Below the pieces are notes generated by a model. The model worked only from the letters and a program-made list of their open reading frames with translations, did not search any database and had not been told where the DNA came from. Shown here one piece after another: positions 21,490-34,411 of a DNA stretch of 64,000 nt. Position 1 is the first letter of the stretch. Each line of letters begins with the position of its first letter. The stretch is from Paramisgurnus dabryanus (Eukaryota; Chordata; Actinopteri; Cypriniformes; Cobitidae): NCBI RefSeq assembly GCF_030506205.2, contig NC_133351.1, positions 410,001 to 474,000 of the forward strand, written 5' to 3'. The position numbers and the translations under genes are program-made.

Positions 21490-23635
21490 GCACTTTTTTC
21501 CACTTTCTGAACATAAATGCCTTTTTGATGTGATATGTGATAGGAAATGGAAGAAGGAGGAAGGCGGCAAAAGGTGGATTCAAAAAAGCCACTTCCACGA
21601 GTCTTATGGTCTATGGTCTGCACAACTGAAGCTATTGATTTTTGCCTTGCTTTTTTAACTTTAGTGGTCCTGTGTAAATATAATTTGCAAAAAAGACACT
21701 CAAGTTTAGTTTTATATATTTTCTTATGATCGTTACTCCTGTACAGACACTCTATAGGGTGCAAATCAAAGCTGAAGGTTTTATTGGCCCTCACCGGGTG
21801 GCTTATAACCTCGGCCATTTTCATTCTAATCACAGAGACGCTGTCATATTTGTACCTTTATGATGCACCACAACAACAAGAGCAGAATGATAAAAACCTC
21901 TTGGCTTGAGGCGTTTGAGGAATGCCAGCGGCCTTTCCTTTTTAATTGCTGAGATTCTTTGTCCCTGTCGGACGATACGCAGACAATGGTCTCAGAGTCT
22001 CAGAGCGGTGTCGGCGGCCTCTCCGAGCATTAATCATGCCTGTCTGTAGCCTGAGCCGTGTGGAAAGACGCATCTGGGGTCGGTTGCCTGACGCTTCCAA
22101 ATGTTATCTCACCGACACACCAGCCACCTGACGGGAGGAAAGTCTCCACCGGTGACACTAACCTATCCGGCCCAACCTGATTATCTCTCTGCTCCCGTGA
22201 GGAACAAATTACAACTCGCTTGTGTTTGCCTATTGATTCAGAAACAGAAACCTTTCATATATTTTGCAGGGTTTTGTAAGGGCTGCCAAGAACCGATTCA
22301 ACAAAGAGACGTGCTGCTGCCGCTGCTGAAGAAATGTTAAATCAAATGTAGATGCTCTTATTTCTGATGGCGCCTGCTTTCTCATACACATTCATTACAT
22401 AAAAACGACTGAGTTCTCAGTTTCTTCTCACAGTTGCCTTTGTCTCCTCACTTTATTCAGACACAGATATTTTTTAACTAACATTTTCTTTTCATTTAGC
22501 TGTAAAGAAGGCTAGAAATATGACACATATTGGGAATAATTATTTCATTTGTTTAAGGTTGGTTGTGCATCTGCTGTGGTTAATGTTCTCATGATAGTTT
22601 TAACATAGCTACAGTAAGATGTCTGTCACAAGGATCACAATGGGTTTGTAGTTCTGTCAAGATCTGAATCAGGTAACAAATCTTTTAAACTGCACAAATA
22701 CTAAAGTTTCAGATAAACAGTTTGACACAGGGCATTTCTGTCAGATATTTTTATGAATTATATCTTAACATGAACTGTTATAATGGAATAGCCCGGTAAC
22801 AAAGACGATTTTTATCTTACGTAAGCGTTTGTGACCGGGCTTACGATGACATGACTTGCATGTTTTTCTGCTGCATGAAAGTTTTGTAAATGTTTTGACA
22901 GTTAGCTTCTGAATTTGTGCTTTGATCCTAGTTTATTTTGACCCGCTTCATTATTCTACTTTATTATGAGCTCTGTAGTGTTAAAGTCTTTGGGGGCATT
23001 TAGTTTTTCTTGCAAAGAAGCATTTGAACATTTCCTTTTACTAACCCAAAACATTTCACAAACATCAGCAGACATTTGGTTGTTCAGGTGACGCTCTTTC
23101 ACCGCTCAGCAAACTCACTGGAGATCAAATATTAACTCAAGGTGTTTCTCCTAAAATTCCCCTTGAGAAATAAAAAAAACAACCAATCAAATCAACTGTT
23201 GACATACACTACAAGTATAGGGCTATAAAACAATGTTGACGCCACAACTGAGACTATTTGATGTTGTATAAATTCAGGTAGGGATGTTTAGGTTTATATT
23301 GAAATGTGGAGACTCGTGTGAGTTTAAAGGCTAAGATAACTCAGTCTCTTCCTATTACACTTCATTTAAAAGATAAGAGATTTAAAAGAGATCTCAGATC
23401 AACATTAATGAGCTGGATTAACATCTATGTGTCTATTCCACTGGTGTGCTGGGTAATTCAACAAAACAGATATGAATCATTTGCACAAAAATCACTTTGG
23501 GAGGTGTTATCAGACCTGTGATATTAGATCATGTGATAATGAAGAAAGTGTAACATAACATCTGTAAGTTCTTTGGCAGTAAGGTTCAGCCTGTGAGTAT
23601 ACTGTCATTGGTGATATACATGGGTGAGTAACAAT
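21490..23635. other. unique DNA, no gene recognised
   Basis: No repeat ends. The section 21880-22340 is GC-richer and repeat-free and could be regulatory. Open frames there (up to 79 codons) show no domain. A 124-codon minus-strand frame at 21459-21833 overlaps the MITE end and is not convincing. Confidence 0.4.
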
Positions 23636-23636
23636 C

Positions 23637-23639
<3 letters not shown>

Positions 23640-23676
<37 letters not shown>
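23640..23676. repeat. (CT)n microsatellite at a LINE 3' end
   Basis: A pure CT run abuts the 3' tail of the minus-strand LINE, so it is the (GA)n tail of that insertion in its own orientation. Confidence 0.9.
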
Positions 23677-23681
<5 letters not shown>

Positions 23682-23960
23682 CAATTCAATTTAAACTTTA
23701 TTGGCATGATTGTGTCACTTACAATATTGCCAAAGCATTATACATAAAACGAGAAACATACAATAACACAATAGTAACAAACATTAAGGTGCAATTAAGC
23801 TAAGGTGCTGGGTGATGGATGAAGTACTACTGCAAATAAAATAAAATAGAATTAGAGGATATTTACAATATAAAGTTGACTTTGAAATATAAACATATGA
23901 AATATACAAATGTACATTTATGGAGGCAGATGAGAGGTAAAATAAAAGTACTGTACAAGA

Positions 23961-24414
23961 TCAGGGCTGTGGATTATTTCTGATGGTGTGTAACTGATAA
24001 ATGAATTTAGCAGCAACTGATGGGTGTCTGTCTTCCCCCAGTAACATCTTCATTTGATCTGAGTCTGAAGAGTTATGAACCTCTGGTATGAGCTTTGAGA
24101 TTTTGTCAAAGTATTTTTCTCTAAGCTCTTTATATTTACCACAGTAAAGGAGAAAGTGTGTCTCTGTCTCGATCTCGTCACTGTCACAATGGACACAGAT
24201 TCGCTCTTCTTTTGGGAGCCATGTTTGTCTATGTCGGCCTTTCTCTATTGCCAGACTGTGATCACTGAGTCTGTATTTAGTGAGGATTCGTCTCTGCTTT
24301 ACATCTCTAACAGTGGAGAGATATTCTGACAGACTGTATTTTCTGTTTAGTGCCCGATAACATTCTAGTTTACTTTGATTTTTACTTTCATTATCCCAAT
24401 GATCCAAATATGTA
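23961..24414 (-). pseudogene. LINE protein C-terminal zinc-knuckle part (downstream of insertion)
   Basis: About 148 codons continue the same protein after the insertion. The block ICVHCDSDEIETETHFLLYC has the CxxC...HxxxxC pattern found at the C-terminus of several LINE proteins. The frame ends at a proper stop and is followed by the 3' untranslated tail. The surviving frame suggests a fairly young LINE insertion. Confidence 0.8.
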
Positions 24415-25661
24415 GGGCCCTATTTTAACGATCTTAGCGCATCGTCTAAAGCGCACGGCGCACGGTCTAAATGGGCGTGTCCGATGCCACTTTTGCTATT
24501 TTAACAACGGGAAAAATGGTTTGTGCGCCGAGCGCAGGGTCGAAAAGGGTTGTACATATTTTCCTAATGAGTAATGGGTGTGTTTTGGGCGTAACGTGCA
24601 GTAAACCAATGAGAGACTCAGCTATCATCCCCTTTAAAAGCCAGTTGCGCTGTCGCTGTGCGTAATCCCTATTTAGATAACGGACCTTGTAAACTGAAGA
24701 ACTAAGCGGAGGAAGAAGGCCACCAGTTTAAGAATAATGTTAAAAAAGTGTTGTTTTCATTTTTATTGAATTTTTTATTATTAAAACCTTTAAAAGCCTT
24801 TTTCTTTTTCTTAGTCATAGAAGTACAAATATCAGGCTTTGAATTGCTGTCCTAAATGTATTGATATCTTACATAATCAATGTAATCGCATAAAATGATA
24901 AGCAAATATGCAAGAAAAGGTTTGTATTCTAAAAATACAAACAAAAGATAAAGGATTTACAAACGCGCAGAGAGCCGAAGCGTTTCAGCACTAGAACAGC
25001 GCCATATGGCCGGGATTTTTTACAAAGCATTATTTAAAATGTTTCTCATCTTACCATATCCACAGGTACAGTGTCATCATGTACAATAAATCCCTAAGAT
25101 AGCATTTAAAAACGTTTAAAAATAGATGCATTTGTTTAAAGCAAAGCATTTATTTACTTACCAGACTGCAGGTGAAGCAGCTATTTGTGCCTTCTAACGT
25201 CTCATAATCTGTCCTCATTTATGTCCAAGAGACTAAATAATAATCTTTTACATTCAATTCTTTAATCTTTCATATTTAAAAGCGTTTTTGTGCTGCTGCC
25301 ATTCATGTATGTGATAAGCAAACCCGCGTTGTCGTCCCGTTTAGGCGCATATTACTAATGCGCTCTTTAAATAACAAAAAACACTATTGCGCCATTGACT
25401 TTAGACTTTAGACCAGGTTTTTGTTGGTCAATGGCGTAGTCTAATTTAGTTGCCTCAAAATAGCAACGCGCCAACAATCCGCCTGAACACACCTCGTTTT
25501 CAGACCAGAACGCCCATGGGCGCAAAAGGGGGCGCAAATGCATTTGATATTTAAACAACGTGGCGCTAAACGTGAAAATTATAATTGCGCAGGGTGGAAA
25601 CTAGCAAAAGACACTTGCGTCGCGCATTGAGCTGCATTGCGCCGGGTGTAAGATAGAGCCC
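24415..25661. mobile_element. DNA transposon (non-autonomous) inside the LINE
   Basis: It starts GGGCCCTATTTTAACGATC and ends GGGTGTAAGATAGAGCCC, with related subterminal GCGCA-rich sequence at both ends. These ends match a very common type of fish DNA element. No transposase is seen. The flanks (AAATATGTA and AAAGTTTTA) give no exact target duplication, so the superfamily stays open. Confidence 0.75.
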
Positions 25662-25664
25662 AAA

Positions 25665-26290
25665 GTTTTACTTTCTTTAATGATTTGGTTTATTGTGGTT
25701 TGTTTGCGTTCATTAGTGCTGGTCTGGAGTTTTAGAGCCAGTTGACAGATGGGACTGGTTTTAGGTCTCTTCTCTTGAGTTTTAAGGGCTTCATATTGAA
25801 GTGTGTTCGGGGGACTTGAGTTTAAGTGTGACCAGAATTTAAGGGAGCGTTTTTGGATGTGTATTATTAGGGGATATCTGCCTAATTCAGCCCTGCATGC
25901 ATTAGTAGGTGTTCTTCTCTGAACTCTTAAAATATTTCTACAGATTTCAGCATGTAGGGATTCCATTGGATGTTTGTCCCATTTGGAGTAATCTGTTAGG
26001 CATTGTGGACCCCAAACCTCACAACCATATAGAGCTATGGGCATTATTACACTATCAAATATTTTACACCAAACTGTAGCAGGAATGTCTGTTTGTTTAA
26101 ATTTGCCTTTGATGGCATAGAATGCTCGTCTAGCTTTCTCTTTAAGTGCATTTACCGCGAGACCAAAACCGCCTGATGCGCTGATTTTTAACCCAAGATA
26201 GTCATAGTGTAAGGTGTGTTCTAGTGCAGTGTTTCCTAGAGTAAATGTGTATTTGTTATCCTGTAATCTTGCTTTTTTCTGGAAAATCAT
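25665..26290 (-). pseudogene. LINE reverse transcriptase, C-terminal part (upstream of insertion)
   Basis: About 208 codons are open. They include YDYLGLKISASGGF, the conserved block after the RT palm of LINE proteins, then VIMPIALYGCEVWGP, and a basic tail (KRSLKFW and beyond). The frame is intact up to the DNA transposon boundary, where it breaks off after KESKTL. The RT palm itself and the endonuclease are missing because of 5' truncation, so this cannot be an active copy. Confidence 0.8.
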
Positions 26291-26309
26291 AATTATATAT
26301 ATATATATA

Positions 26310-26780
26310 CCATGGTCTGTTTAAATACTTGATTCTGATTGGCTGGAAGGTGTGCATTAAAACTGTTTAATGCACAGGTAGTTCCAGTCAGTTTAATTAC
26401 AGTTAGAAATAATCTGCTACTATAAACATTGGTAACCATAGTAACACAGTTACACTTGCAGAGAGAGAGAGAGCGAGCGAGACATAAGTGCATCTCTCTT
26501 TAAAGTGCGCAGGTTTTATTTCAGCACTACTTTATTTAAAGCGGATGGAGTGCGAGCCTTAACTTAAAAATGACTGTCATTTTTACCCGTCTGTTAAAAA
26601 AATTACACTGTAAACATTAATTACTGCTTTAACTTGGCAAATAACCAAGGTATAAGCGGGATAATCCACGGCTAGCCATACATTAAAGGGTTTTAATGCA
26701 CTTCGCAGAGACAACCACCCTCCGCTACGCGTCCGGTGGTTCTTCGCCTCTACGTCGTGCATTAAAACCCTTTATATTAT
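26310..26780. mobile_element. probable non-autonomous element with terminal hairpin
   Basis: The section begins near CTTGATTCTGATTGGCTG, a block also found in the elements near 48060 and 62980. It ends in an inverted repeat in which AAAGGGTTTTAATGCAC (26687 on) pairs with GTGCATTAAAACCCTTT (to 26774), with smaller nested pairs AACCACC/GGTGGTT. No coding sequence. Confidence 0.55.
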
Positions 26781-26784
26781 ATTA

Positions 26785-28590
26785 TAGATCTTTTTGTTTC
26801 ATGTTTTGAAGAAAGTTGGACAAAGGGATATGATACAGATCATTAATGACACTAAGTGATTACATTTGAATCCATAATTATAGTAAAAATAAGTCCTGTG
26901 GCGAGCTTTGTAGCAGCAAGTGCTTATTTTTTTATTGTATCTGTAGGATTATGATTGTATAAATGCTCTCCTATTGAAAGACTTTACTGTACATATCTCT
27001 TGCAGCAGCATGAATACATTTCAGAAGAGACTAGATCTGCATTTAAAAGCGCTCTTGTGTGTCTCAGTCCTAAATGAAATGGTTCATCGGCTCAGTGCAC
27101 TCGCCACCATCATCTTCACCCTATAGGGCAATACACACCCAAATGAATATAAATGACGCAGATCAACTCTCGTGTGAAATGTGGCTTCATGGGACGAGTG
27201 AGGTAAAATGAATGAAGAATAGTGAAAAAGCATCTCATGGCTGTATGAGAGAAGATTCCCACCCAATTTTACCAGAAGATGAGCGGCAGCCTACTCCAAT
27301 TTACAGATAAATAAGGCGTCTGTGGACAATAAGACGGTCTTTAGTCTGTAAATCTGATCGTAGATCAGAGCTGAAGGTCTTACAGCAGCTGAGGGAGTTT
27401 GACACAGACGCTTCAACGTGGCGCGGATTTGCGTTGTCATCTGAGGCTCAAGAAGTGGCCGATGGCTGCAGCAAGAGATAAAGTTCACAGCTGAACTCTT
27501 CCCTGTAGACCCATAAAGAAAACAAATCAACTTTTCTGTTCCAAAGTTCCTCAGAAAATATTGAAAGTAAATCAATTGGTCCGATAGCACATGATTTTAT
27601 ATAATGTTATACAATGGTTCTCAAACTGGGGCGAAATATATATTTATTAATAGACACTTTCAGCAGTAACAAACATAACTTCCGGAAAACTTCGCAAATA
27701 ATCAATAACAACAGAGTCCTTTTAGAGTAGTTTATTTCTGCTAACAAGCCAAATAAACAACAAGTAGATGACCTTAGTTTAAATCATAGTAAAAGCGTAT
27801 CATAAACTACACTGAGCTTACATTACTGTGTAAAATGTGTACTAATGTTTACAATCTAAACTACAGATCAGATGCCAAACCTTCCTTCACATAGCGCTGA
27901 TCTATGATTCCCTCGTCTTTAGAAAAACCAAAACATTTGTTATTTTCCATGAGGTATTTGTTCCAGAGTTCAGTTTAACTACCAGTCAGACCATTAAACA
28001 AACAGAGACTGGAAGTTAAGTTACGTTTAGACGCATAATCGCATCACCGCACGTGCGTCCAATGAAACCGTCTATAACGTTTTTCCTGGATTTTGAATAT
28101 GATTGTCTGAGAGGCTTTTCAGTCATGCAATATTCCAGCAGTATCTGAGGTTTGTTTAACCTCTTGAGCCGTACGGTCACATATTTGTTATTAGAAAAGT
28201 TGCCCAGCAAAGCGGACGGTCACATACTAACGTAAATGCTCTATTTAAGCACGTTGTGTGTTTATCCATGTCACAGACACTTAAGCAAGCATAAGAGCTT
28301 ACTGCAATAAACCAGAACAAATGTATTAATCATTAATGATTGCTTACACTGCTATTCTTTCAGCTGTGATAGCGCATCAATTTAACTCAGTTTAACAGGG
28401 TTCTGCACCCTAATAATGCACTTCTTGACACCAACTACTGTATTAGCTCAGACTTTAAACACTATACCAGCTTGTTTTTACACGTATCCTTATGGAAGGA
28501 ATGAAGGAGCAGATACATACATTTACTTAAGTTTACTAAATTTTTCAGACCTCGACAGCTTAAGTAATTTATTTGGGATTTGCCACTCCA
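26785..28590. other. unique DNA, no gene recognised
   Basis: Only short frames (up to 113 codons at 28416-28757, which runs into the next transposon). No repeat ends seen. Confidence 0.45.
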
Positions 28591-28596
28591 AATTAA

Positions 28597-31500
28597 AGAG
28601 CACCTATTATGAGATACACGTTTTTAAACATCCTTTTGTGTGTAAGTGTGTATTAGTACATGCTAACGATATTCAAAAAGTACATACCTCAAAGAAAACG
28701 ATGACGCGAGTTATCGTCTCTAACGTTCGAGGACTACAAAAAACACTCGGATTGTAGGCAACAGTTTACTTCCTGGGATTAGTGACGTAGATAAGACCAA
28801 CATTATCATAGTTCAGCCCTCTCTGCTTTGCTTGGGTACGCCCTCAAAGACGAGGGTGGGGAGCGCCGAGTCAGAAGAGAGCTAAAATGGCGGAGGTTGT
28901 GAGTCCCTGCTTTGACTCTGTTTGCAAACTCTTGTTTCATTGTTTAAGCGATTAAATCTCTCGAGTAGACGCTGTCTCTTTAGATGCGAGGGCAAAATAG
29001 CACTTTATGGACTTCCACAGAGGACATCATGTTTAATACGGTTCCGGAAAAATCCAGTCAGAAGTTGTTAAATATGTTCACGGAGTTTTCACAATAACTG
29101 CTTCTCATGAACAGAAGCTGGATTTGCGCGACGTCTCCTCCTAAAAGTTGGATTACTGTGCACTTCTGGATCACAGGCTGTAAGTATTCACGTTTATTAT
29201 TTGCCCTTTACTGTACATTACGTAACCGGTAACCGGAGATTAACATAATGTGCGTGTAGAGCTAAGCTTGCAAGCTAATTGTTTTGTGTTGTAATACTGT
29301 ATTTCATAAACAACGTACCATATTTACACACGTGTATGTTGAATTATGCAGACTATCGTTTTTTTTATCGATGTTGGTTTAGACATGTTTACAAACTTGC
29401 TAAGTTGCTAAGCTAAATACAAATACAAATACCAGCTAAACTGTTACCGGTAAAATTTGTTCTCATGATCAAACTCAAGAAACTCTAAGTACAGATGATT
29501 TGTTTAAAGTTATATGTATTTTACTGTTGTATTTACTTGAAGCTTTCTTAGATTTTGAAACGAAGTAAACACGTAATGTGTGTTGCTAATGTTGGGCCAT
29601 GTAATACATTAACGTTTTAATGAATAGTCTAACGATTTATAGTCGTTGTACTGTTATAATATGTCTTTTTGACTGAATACATGTTTGTTTTATTTGTCTA
29701 TATCCTAGATTCGCAGCTGGACACATCCTTCTACACTGTATGCAAACATGCAACATCATAACACACAGTAGGCTACAAGGAGTCAGACTGGCATATGAGG
29801 AGCAAAGGTGTGTCACACATATGATGTATTTACCTAGTGAAACCACTACCAGTCTTAGATGTATAACTGATGATGACAAAGTTTTTTTTCTGCATAATAA
29901 TAGGAACCCAGGCAGTAGCATCAGTTCACAATGTTTCCATCACCATCATCAGTGGATGCCTTTGCCGTCAGTAGCCTGAGATTTCAGATTTGCAGCAAAA
30001 AAAAATGATTTTCTCATTTATTGGAATGCTGTGCAGGTATTTAAGTATTTTAGTAACTGTGTTAAATAAAGTAGTATTTACTTTTACAATAAATTAATTG
30101 TTTATATTTTTACAGGTTGTACCTTGCAGCCATCCATTACAATGTCACCAAGCCGTAACAAAAGCAAGAGAGGGAAAGTACAAGGCTATGTTCCCAAAAC
30201 ACACAAGTGACATACCGTAAGCAGTAATGTTTTATTTCAAATACATTCATAATTAAAAACTTAATGTATGAAGCAGGGAATTAAATGATCAAAACAAAAG
30301 ATTTATTGACTGCAATATTTCTACAGTTATGTGGATGATGTGATCAGGCTTGTGTTTGATGAGGTATTTGAAGATAAGCTGAAGGAAACCCCGATTCCAA
30401 TGGACCTGGCATCACAGTTTGAGAGACCTTCAAAGGAGGACGTGATTGGATGCCATCTTCAGTGCAGGGGTCGTCGAAAGCCAAAATTGTGACCGATCTG
30501 ATCAGGAAGCTCCAAGCGTATCTGGAGAACAACACACGACAGCATGATAACCTTATAGTGTCGTCTTAGATAGCACCAGCTGACAAAGCTTTGATATGCC
30601 ATTTATCTGAATAGATAGCTGTAAGAAATGAATTGAACAATTTTTGAAACAAGAGCACAATATGGTTACTAAAGTATGTTTATTTGTATATTGTTTAACA
30701 TTTAAATATATATTTGTAATAAATAAATAAAAACTTTTGACTGACTATTATATTTTCTTTAAAGTTACACTTTTGTTCTTTTGGGTACTTTGTTACTATA
30801 ATGATACTTAAGTGATATTGGTTTAAAAATGTAATAAAACTTACTCTAGTCCTGCACCTCAAAGGCTTATAGTCGGTACAATAAATGTTCTGTGTGTAGG
30901 GATTTAGACAATTTGTGCAAAACCTGGATGATGAATCACGCAGGTAAGAGGCCCTGGAACCTGTTGCATTCTCCTTAAAACCTAATAAGTAAAAACATAG
31001 CACTTATAAGTAAGCAGTCTTTCATAATAAAGTTTACTATAGTAAAATAATGTTAACAAGTGAAATAGTTTTATAATCATTTCAAAAAATACTTTCTATG
31101 TGCTACATTTGGTGTTTCCATATAGTTTGCAAAGTAATGTAGTACGTTATAATTACCTTTTGGATGTCTTTGCAACACATTTTCGTCTTCGTTTAGCATT
31201 CTGGCAGAGCTAAGGACACCTAAAAAAAGTTAAATCCATTCGCGTTCATTGACGGAGATCGTTTATATTGTAACGGCCGTCTGAACTCTCTGGATCGAGC
31301 TTGAAGTGGTAAGGCAGTACAGACAACATCGTTTATAGAGAAATATAGCGCTTGTTTACGTTGCCTGTGACTCTCAGTCAGAACCGAAAAACCTACGCGT
31401 AGTCAGGGGCGTTACCTTTCAAACACACGCCGAACCCAGTTGACCAATAACAGTTGAGTAGTCATCTGACCAATCCGAATACACTAGACATTTTGGGAGG

Positions 31501-31671
31501 CGGAGACAGGAACTAAATCCGAGCGTTTTCCAGACAGGCAGAAATCGGTGAGGTATGTAAGCAATTTATAAGACTCACAGTGCATTAGTTCAAGTTTTAA
31601 TAACATGTATGTACTATGGGATATTACAATAACGTGCTAACGTGCTAATTTATTAGCATAATTGGTGCTCT
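28597..31671 (+). mobile_element. TTAA-type DNA transposon, copy 2 (complete)
   Basis: The left end AGAGCACCTATTATG and the right end CATAATTGGTGCTCT are inverted repeats with one mismatch, and both are flanked by TTAA (28593-28596 and 31672-31675). It is 3075 bp long and lies in inverted orientation to copy 1. TTAA duplication fits Kolobok or piggyBac type elements. A GC-rich segment with ATGGCGGAGG near 28887 may be the internal promoter and first exon. Exon-like pieces of a decayed protein follow, but no transposase is recognised. Confidence 0.85.
29705..30490 (+). pseudogene. decayed multi-exon gene carried by TTAA transposon copy 2
   Basis: Three exon-like blocks can be seen. The first, near 29710-29808, reads around LLHCMQTCNIITHSRLQGV. 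The second, 30116-30216, lies between TTTTTACAG and GTAAGC and reads YLAAIHYNVTKP and then a stop. The third, from 30327, follows TTTCTACAG and reads YVDDVIRLVFDEVFEDKL, then DLASQFERPSKEDVI. Internal stops show it is not functional. The motifs resemble those of uncharacterised transposon-borne proteins common in fish; no function is claimed. Confidence 0.5.
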
Positions 31672-31752
31672 TTAAGGCAGACCCACACACGATATTTCCC
31701 ATATCCACAAATCAATAGATATTTTCAGCTCTGTGAGCACACAGTTGATCTG

Positions 31753-31754
<2 letters not shown>

Positions 31755-31833
<79 letters not shown>

Positions 31834-31866
31834 TGCGTGCGTGTGTGCGTGCGTGTGTGTGTGTGT
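31755..31866. repeat. (GT)n microsatellite
   Basis: Pure GT at first, then GCGT variants. Confidence 0.95.
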
Positions 31867-31869
31867 ACG

Positions 31870-32555
31870 CCACTACTTTGGGCATTTACATAATTTCATT
31901 CCTGTACTCCCCCATATTCTGAGTGTGAGCCAGTATCCATTTGTTGAAAGCAGCTGCCCACACATGACTGGATGGGCCGCGGCGTCACCGGCCTCCCACA
32001 CAACGTTATATAAAACTAACAGCATCTCTTCACAGGAGTACTGGCGTCAGTAAGTGAATTCTCAAAGGTATCAATCAATTTAGAGAGAAGGCAGAGGAAA
32101 AGAGCCAGCGTTCTGTGTGGTGCCCACTGAGGGCCAAAGCAAGAAGTCACCGGGTCACCTGGAAGTGCTTTTCTCTAAACTCTGCTGCTGGGTCAGACTC
32201 GGTGTTCAACTGAGAAAGCAGAGTGATGGTTCCTAAAGTGTTTTCACAGATCCAGGTTATTTCATGTAGTCATAAATCGTTATAGCAGAAGATCCACAAA
32301 TAAATGGACTCTTAAATGTACCTCACTGCTGTGACGATATACACATCTGCATTAATCACCAACTTTATCATTAAACAAGTCAAGGACTATATTTAGCTTG
32401 TGTGCTCTATTTATTCTTTATTTATTTTATGAGCTCAAGAAATTGACCAGATAGCAAAATATATCAAAATAATATAGAGTTAACTTAAGCACGTGTCTTT
32501 TGATCACTTTACGTCTGATGCTGTATAAAGCATTGCTTGGGGAAATCTTCTGTAA
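31870..32555. other. unique DNA, no gene recognised
   Basis: No repeat ends or coding frame supported. Confidence 0.45.
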
Positions 32556-32560
32556 TCTGG

Positions 32561-32860
32561 GGCCTCGTTTATAAAATGCTCCATAGAAACCATCCTATAT
32601 TTGATCTTACAATTATTTATCAAAAATTTGATTTATAAACTGAACGTACACTCAAAAAAACGTGCGTACCCCTTTCTTTCAGATGTGAAATCTATTAATC
32701 ACAAATGATCTTGAATTTGTGTGCAGCTGAGCAGTTTCAGATCTCCACCTTTAAACGATGCCTAATTAATGTCATAGACATATAAAAGAGCGCTTGTCAA
32801 TGTTTAAACCCTTTCGAGCAGCAAGAATGGCTTATATTTCCAAAAACCTGCTGCTCAGAC
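32561..32860 (+). mobile_element. left-end fragment of a DNA transposon
   Basis: GGGGCCTCGTTTATAAAATG, followed by repeated ACGTGCGTACCCC-like blocks, is the typical start of a frequent fish DNA element. A matching right end is not found within a few kb, so it is truncated or broken by later insertions. Confidence 0.45.
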
Positions 32861-32967
32861 CCTGACGTGGCTCTAAGCACTTTTCCACGTAACAGACCGT
32901 TTTTATCGTCTCTTTTATCATTAACCATTTAGACGAATCTGCAGCAAGCACTTATTTTGACAAGACA

Positions 32968-32987
32968 CCTAACCCTAACCCTAACCT
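32968..32987. repeat. short telomere-like repeat
   Basis: CCTAACCCTAACCCTAACCT is about three units of the vertebrate telomere motif. It is too short to mean a former chromosome end. Confidence 0.6.
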
Positions 32988-33062
32988 ACACACAGGATCT
33001 CTCGAAGCGCATAACACATATTTTGAAATAAGGAACCACACACATTTTTTTAAGCCAATAGT

Positions 33063-33192
33063 TGGCGGGGCCTGCCGTTGCCATCTTGGCATTGCGTCAC
33101 CGTGCATCACTCGTGGATAACCGAAAATGGATAAAGAGGCAGGAAATGGGTGAAGCTGAGGTGGCAGGTTGCAAAAACCACGCCCGCCTACC
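33063..33192 (+). repeat. dispersed repeat, copy 1 (inverted copy at 47322-47440)
   Basis: Blocks CCGTTGCCATCTTGGC, GTGAAGCTGAGGTGGC and ACCACGCCCGCCTA occur in the same order here and in the reverse complement of 47322-47440. The two copies are about 80 percent alike by eye. The family is not recognised. Confidence 0.65.
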
Positions 33193-33219
33193 TTACTTGG
33201 TACTTTTCTCAACTGCAAT

Positions 33220-33860
33220 TTCAATGAAATACATTTAATGTTAGATTTAGATGGGAAAAAAGTAAGTTTTACAATTTTGTAAAGCTTGAAAGTTACTCGC
33301 TGTGTTTTTGCACAAATGTTTTTATTTCACTTTACTTCCAACTTACTGTTTATGTTGTAATTATGTTCTGAATGGAAAACGGTTATAACGGTCCCTGGCA
33401 TCTTTATCGAGTTTATCTCGGTTGGGCCTTTTCTCAATTTTCTTTTGCTTCTCCATGTTTGCAATTTATATTTGCGAGTTTTCAAAAACACAGAAAGAAC
33501 GGGACCTTTAATTCTATACCTCAAATATGGCACTGTGCTGACGTCACACACAACAAACCCACTAGTCTGACAAAGACCGATAGCCCAAGAGCAGTACAGT
33601 GCTTGTCTGAAACATCAAGTATAGAAAATAAAATGTAAAATTTTTACTTTGACCTGTAACTTATTTATAGCATTTTTCACTAAATTGAATCATATTTAAA
33701 CAATTAACATTCTTTTCCTGACAATAAGATAACAACCTTTCTCTGGAGGTATTATAATGGTTGCGCTTAAAAGTAAAAAAAAATAAAAACACTACAACAA
33801 TACCTTAAGGCTGTCAATTACTTTTTAAGTATTAATGAATGAATCACAGCAATTTACATT
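33220..33860. other. unique AT-rich DNA
   Basis: No gene or repeat end seen. It ends with TTAA (33864-33867), the left target duplication of the next element. Confidence 0.45.
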
Positions 33861-34411
33861 ATGTTAATGTCACAAGGTGACTTAGGGCGGAACCAAAAAT
33901 GGAGAGGAGAGGTTCCGCCCGGACAGAATTTTTTAATACACCGGTTTACTTCCTGGTTCTCCATAGCAACAAACGAAGGCAAATTCGCTACAGGTGCAAT
34001 GAATTAAGTAAAGTGTGATTGGAGGCTGTGGGGGAAATGAAGCACTTAAACAGCTCTGCAGGAACACAGAAAAGGCAGCGATGGACACGAGAGGCGATTG
34101 ACACGGGGAAGCTCCTTTTGCCAAAGGCAGGAAAGAGACACGCACCTTTTGAAGAGCCCGAAGGCTCTGTTGATCCGGGCTGCGCTAGGAAGCGCGCGGA
34201 AAGAGGACGGAGCCACAAGAGGCGAAAGGAAGGCGAGCTGTGGATCTCTAAAAGGTGGATCTCTCCCTCTCGTTGTAGTCTGTGGTGGAAACGCTGGAGT
34301 TAAAGGAAAATCCTACGGGTAGAAGAAACATTGGTCTAAGTGGCACATTTAAAGGAGTAAAGCAGGAAGGAAAACCGACTTTGTGTTGCAACGTAAACGA
34401 AGGCAAACCGC

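Larger units (their letters stand above)
23678..26290 (-). mobile_element. 5'-truncated LINE, split by a DNA transposon
   Basis: In minus orientation the element runs from about 26290 to 23678 and ends with an ATGCCAATAAAGTTT signal and a TTGAATTGAA tail before the (GA)n run. Two protein parts are visible and are listed separately. The 5' end stops next to a (TA)n tract near 26293. A DNA transposon at 24415-25661 interrupts it; without that insert the reading frame runs on. The clade is not assigned. Confidence 0.85.

Noticed and set aside
32968..32987. Interstitial telomere marking a chromosome fusion
   Set aside because: Only about three CCCTAA units are present, which occurs by chance or through repair; no degenerate array surrounds it.
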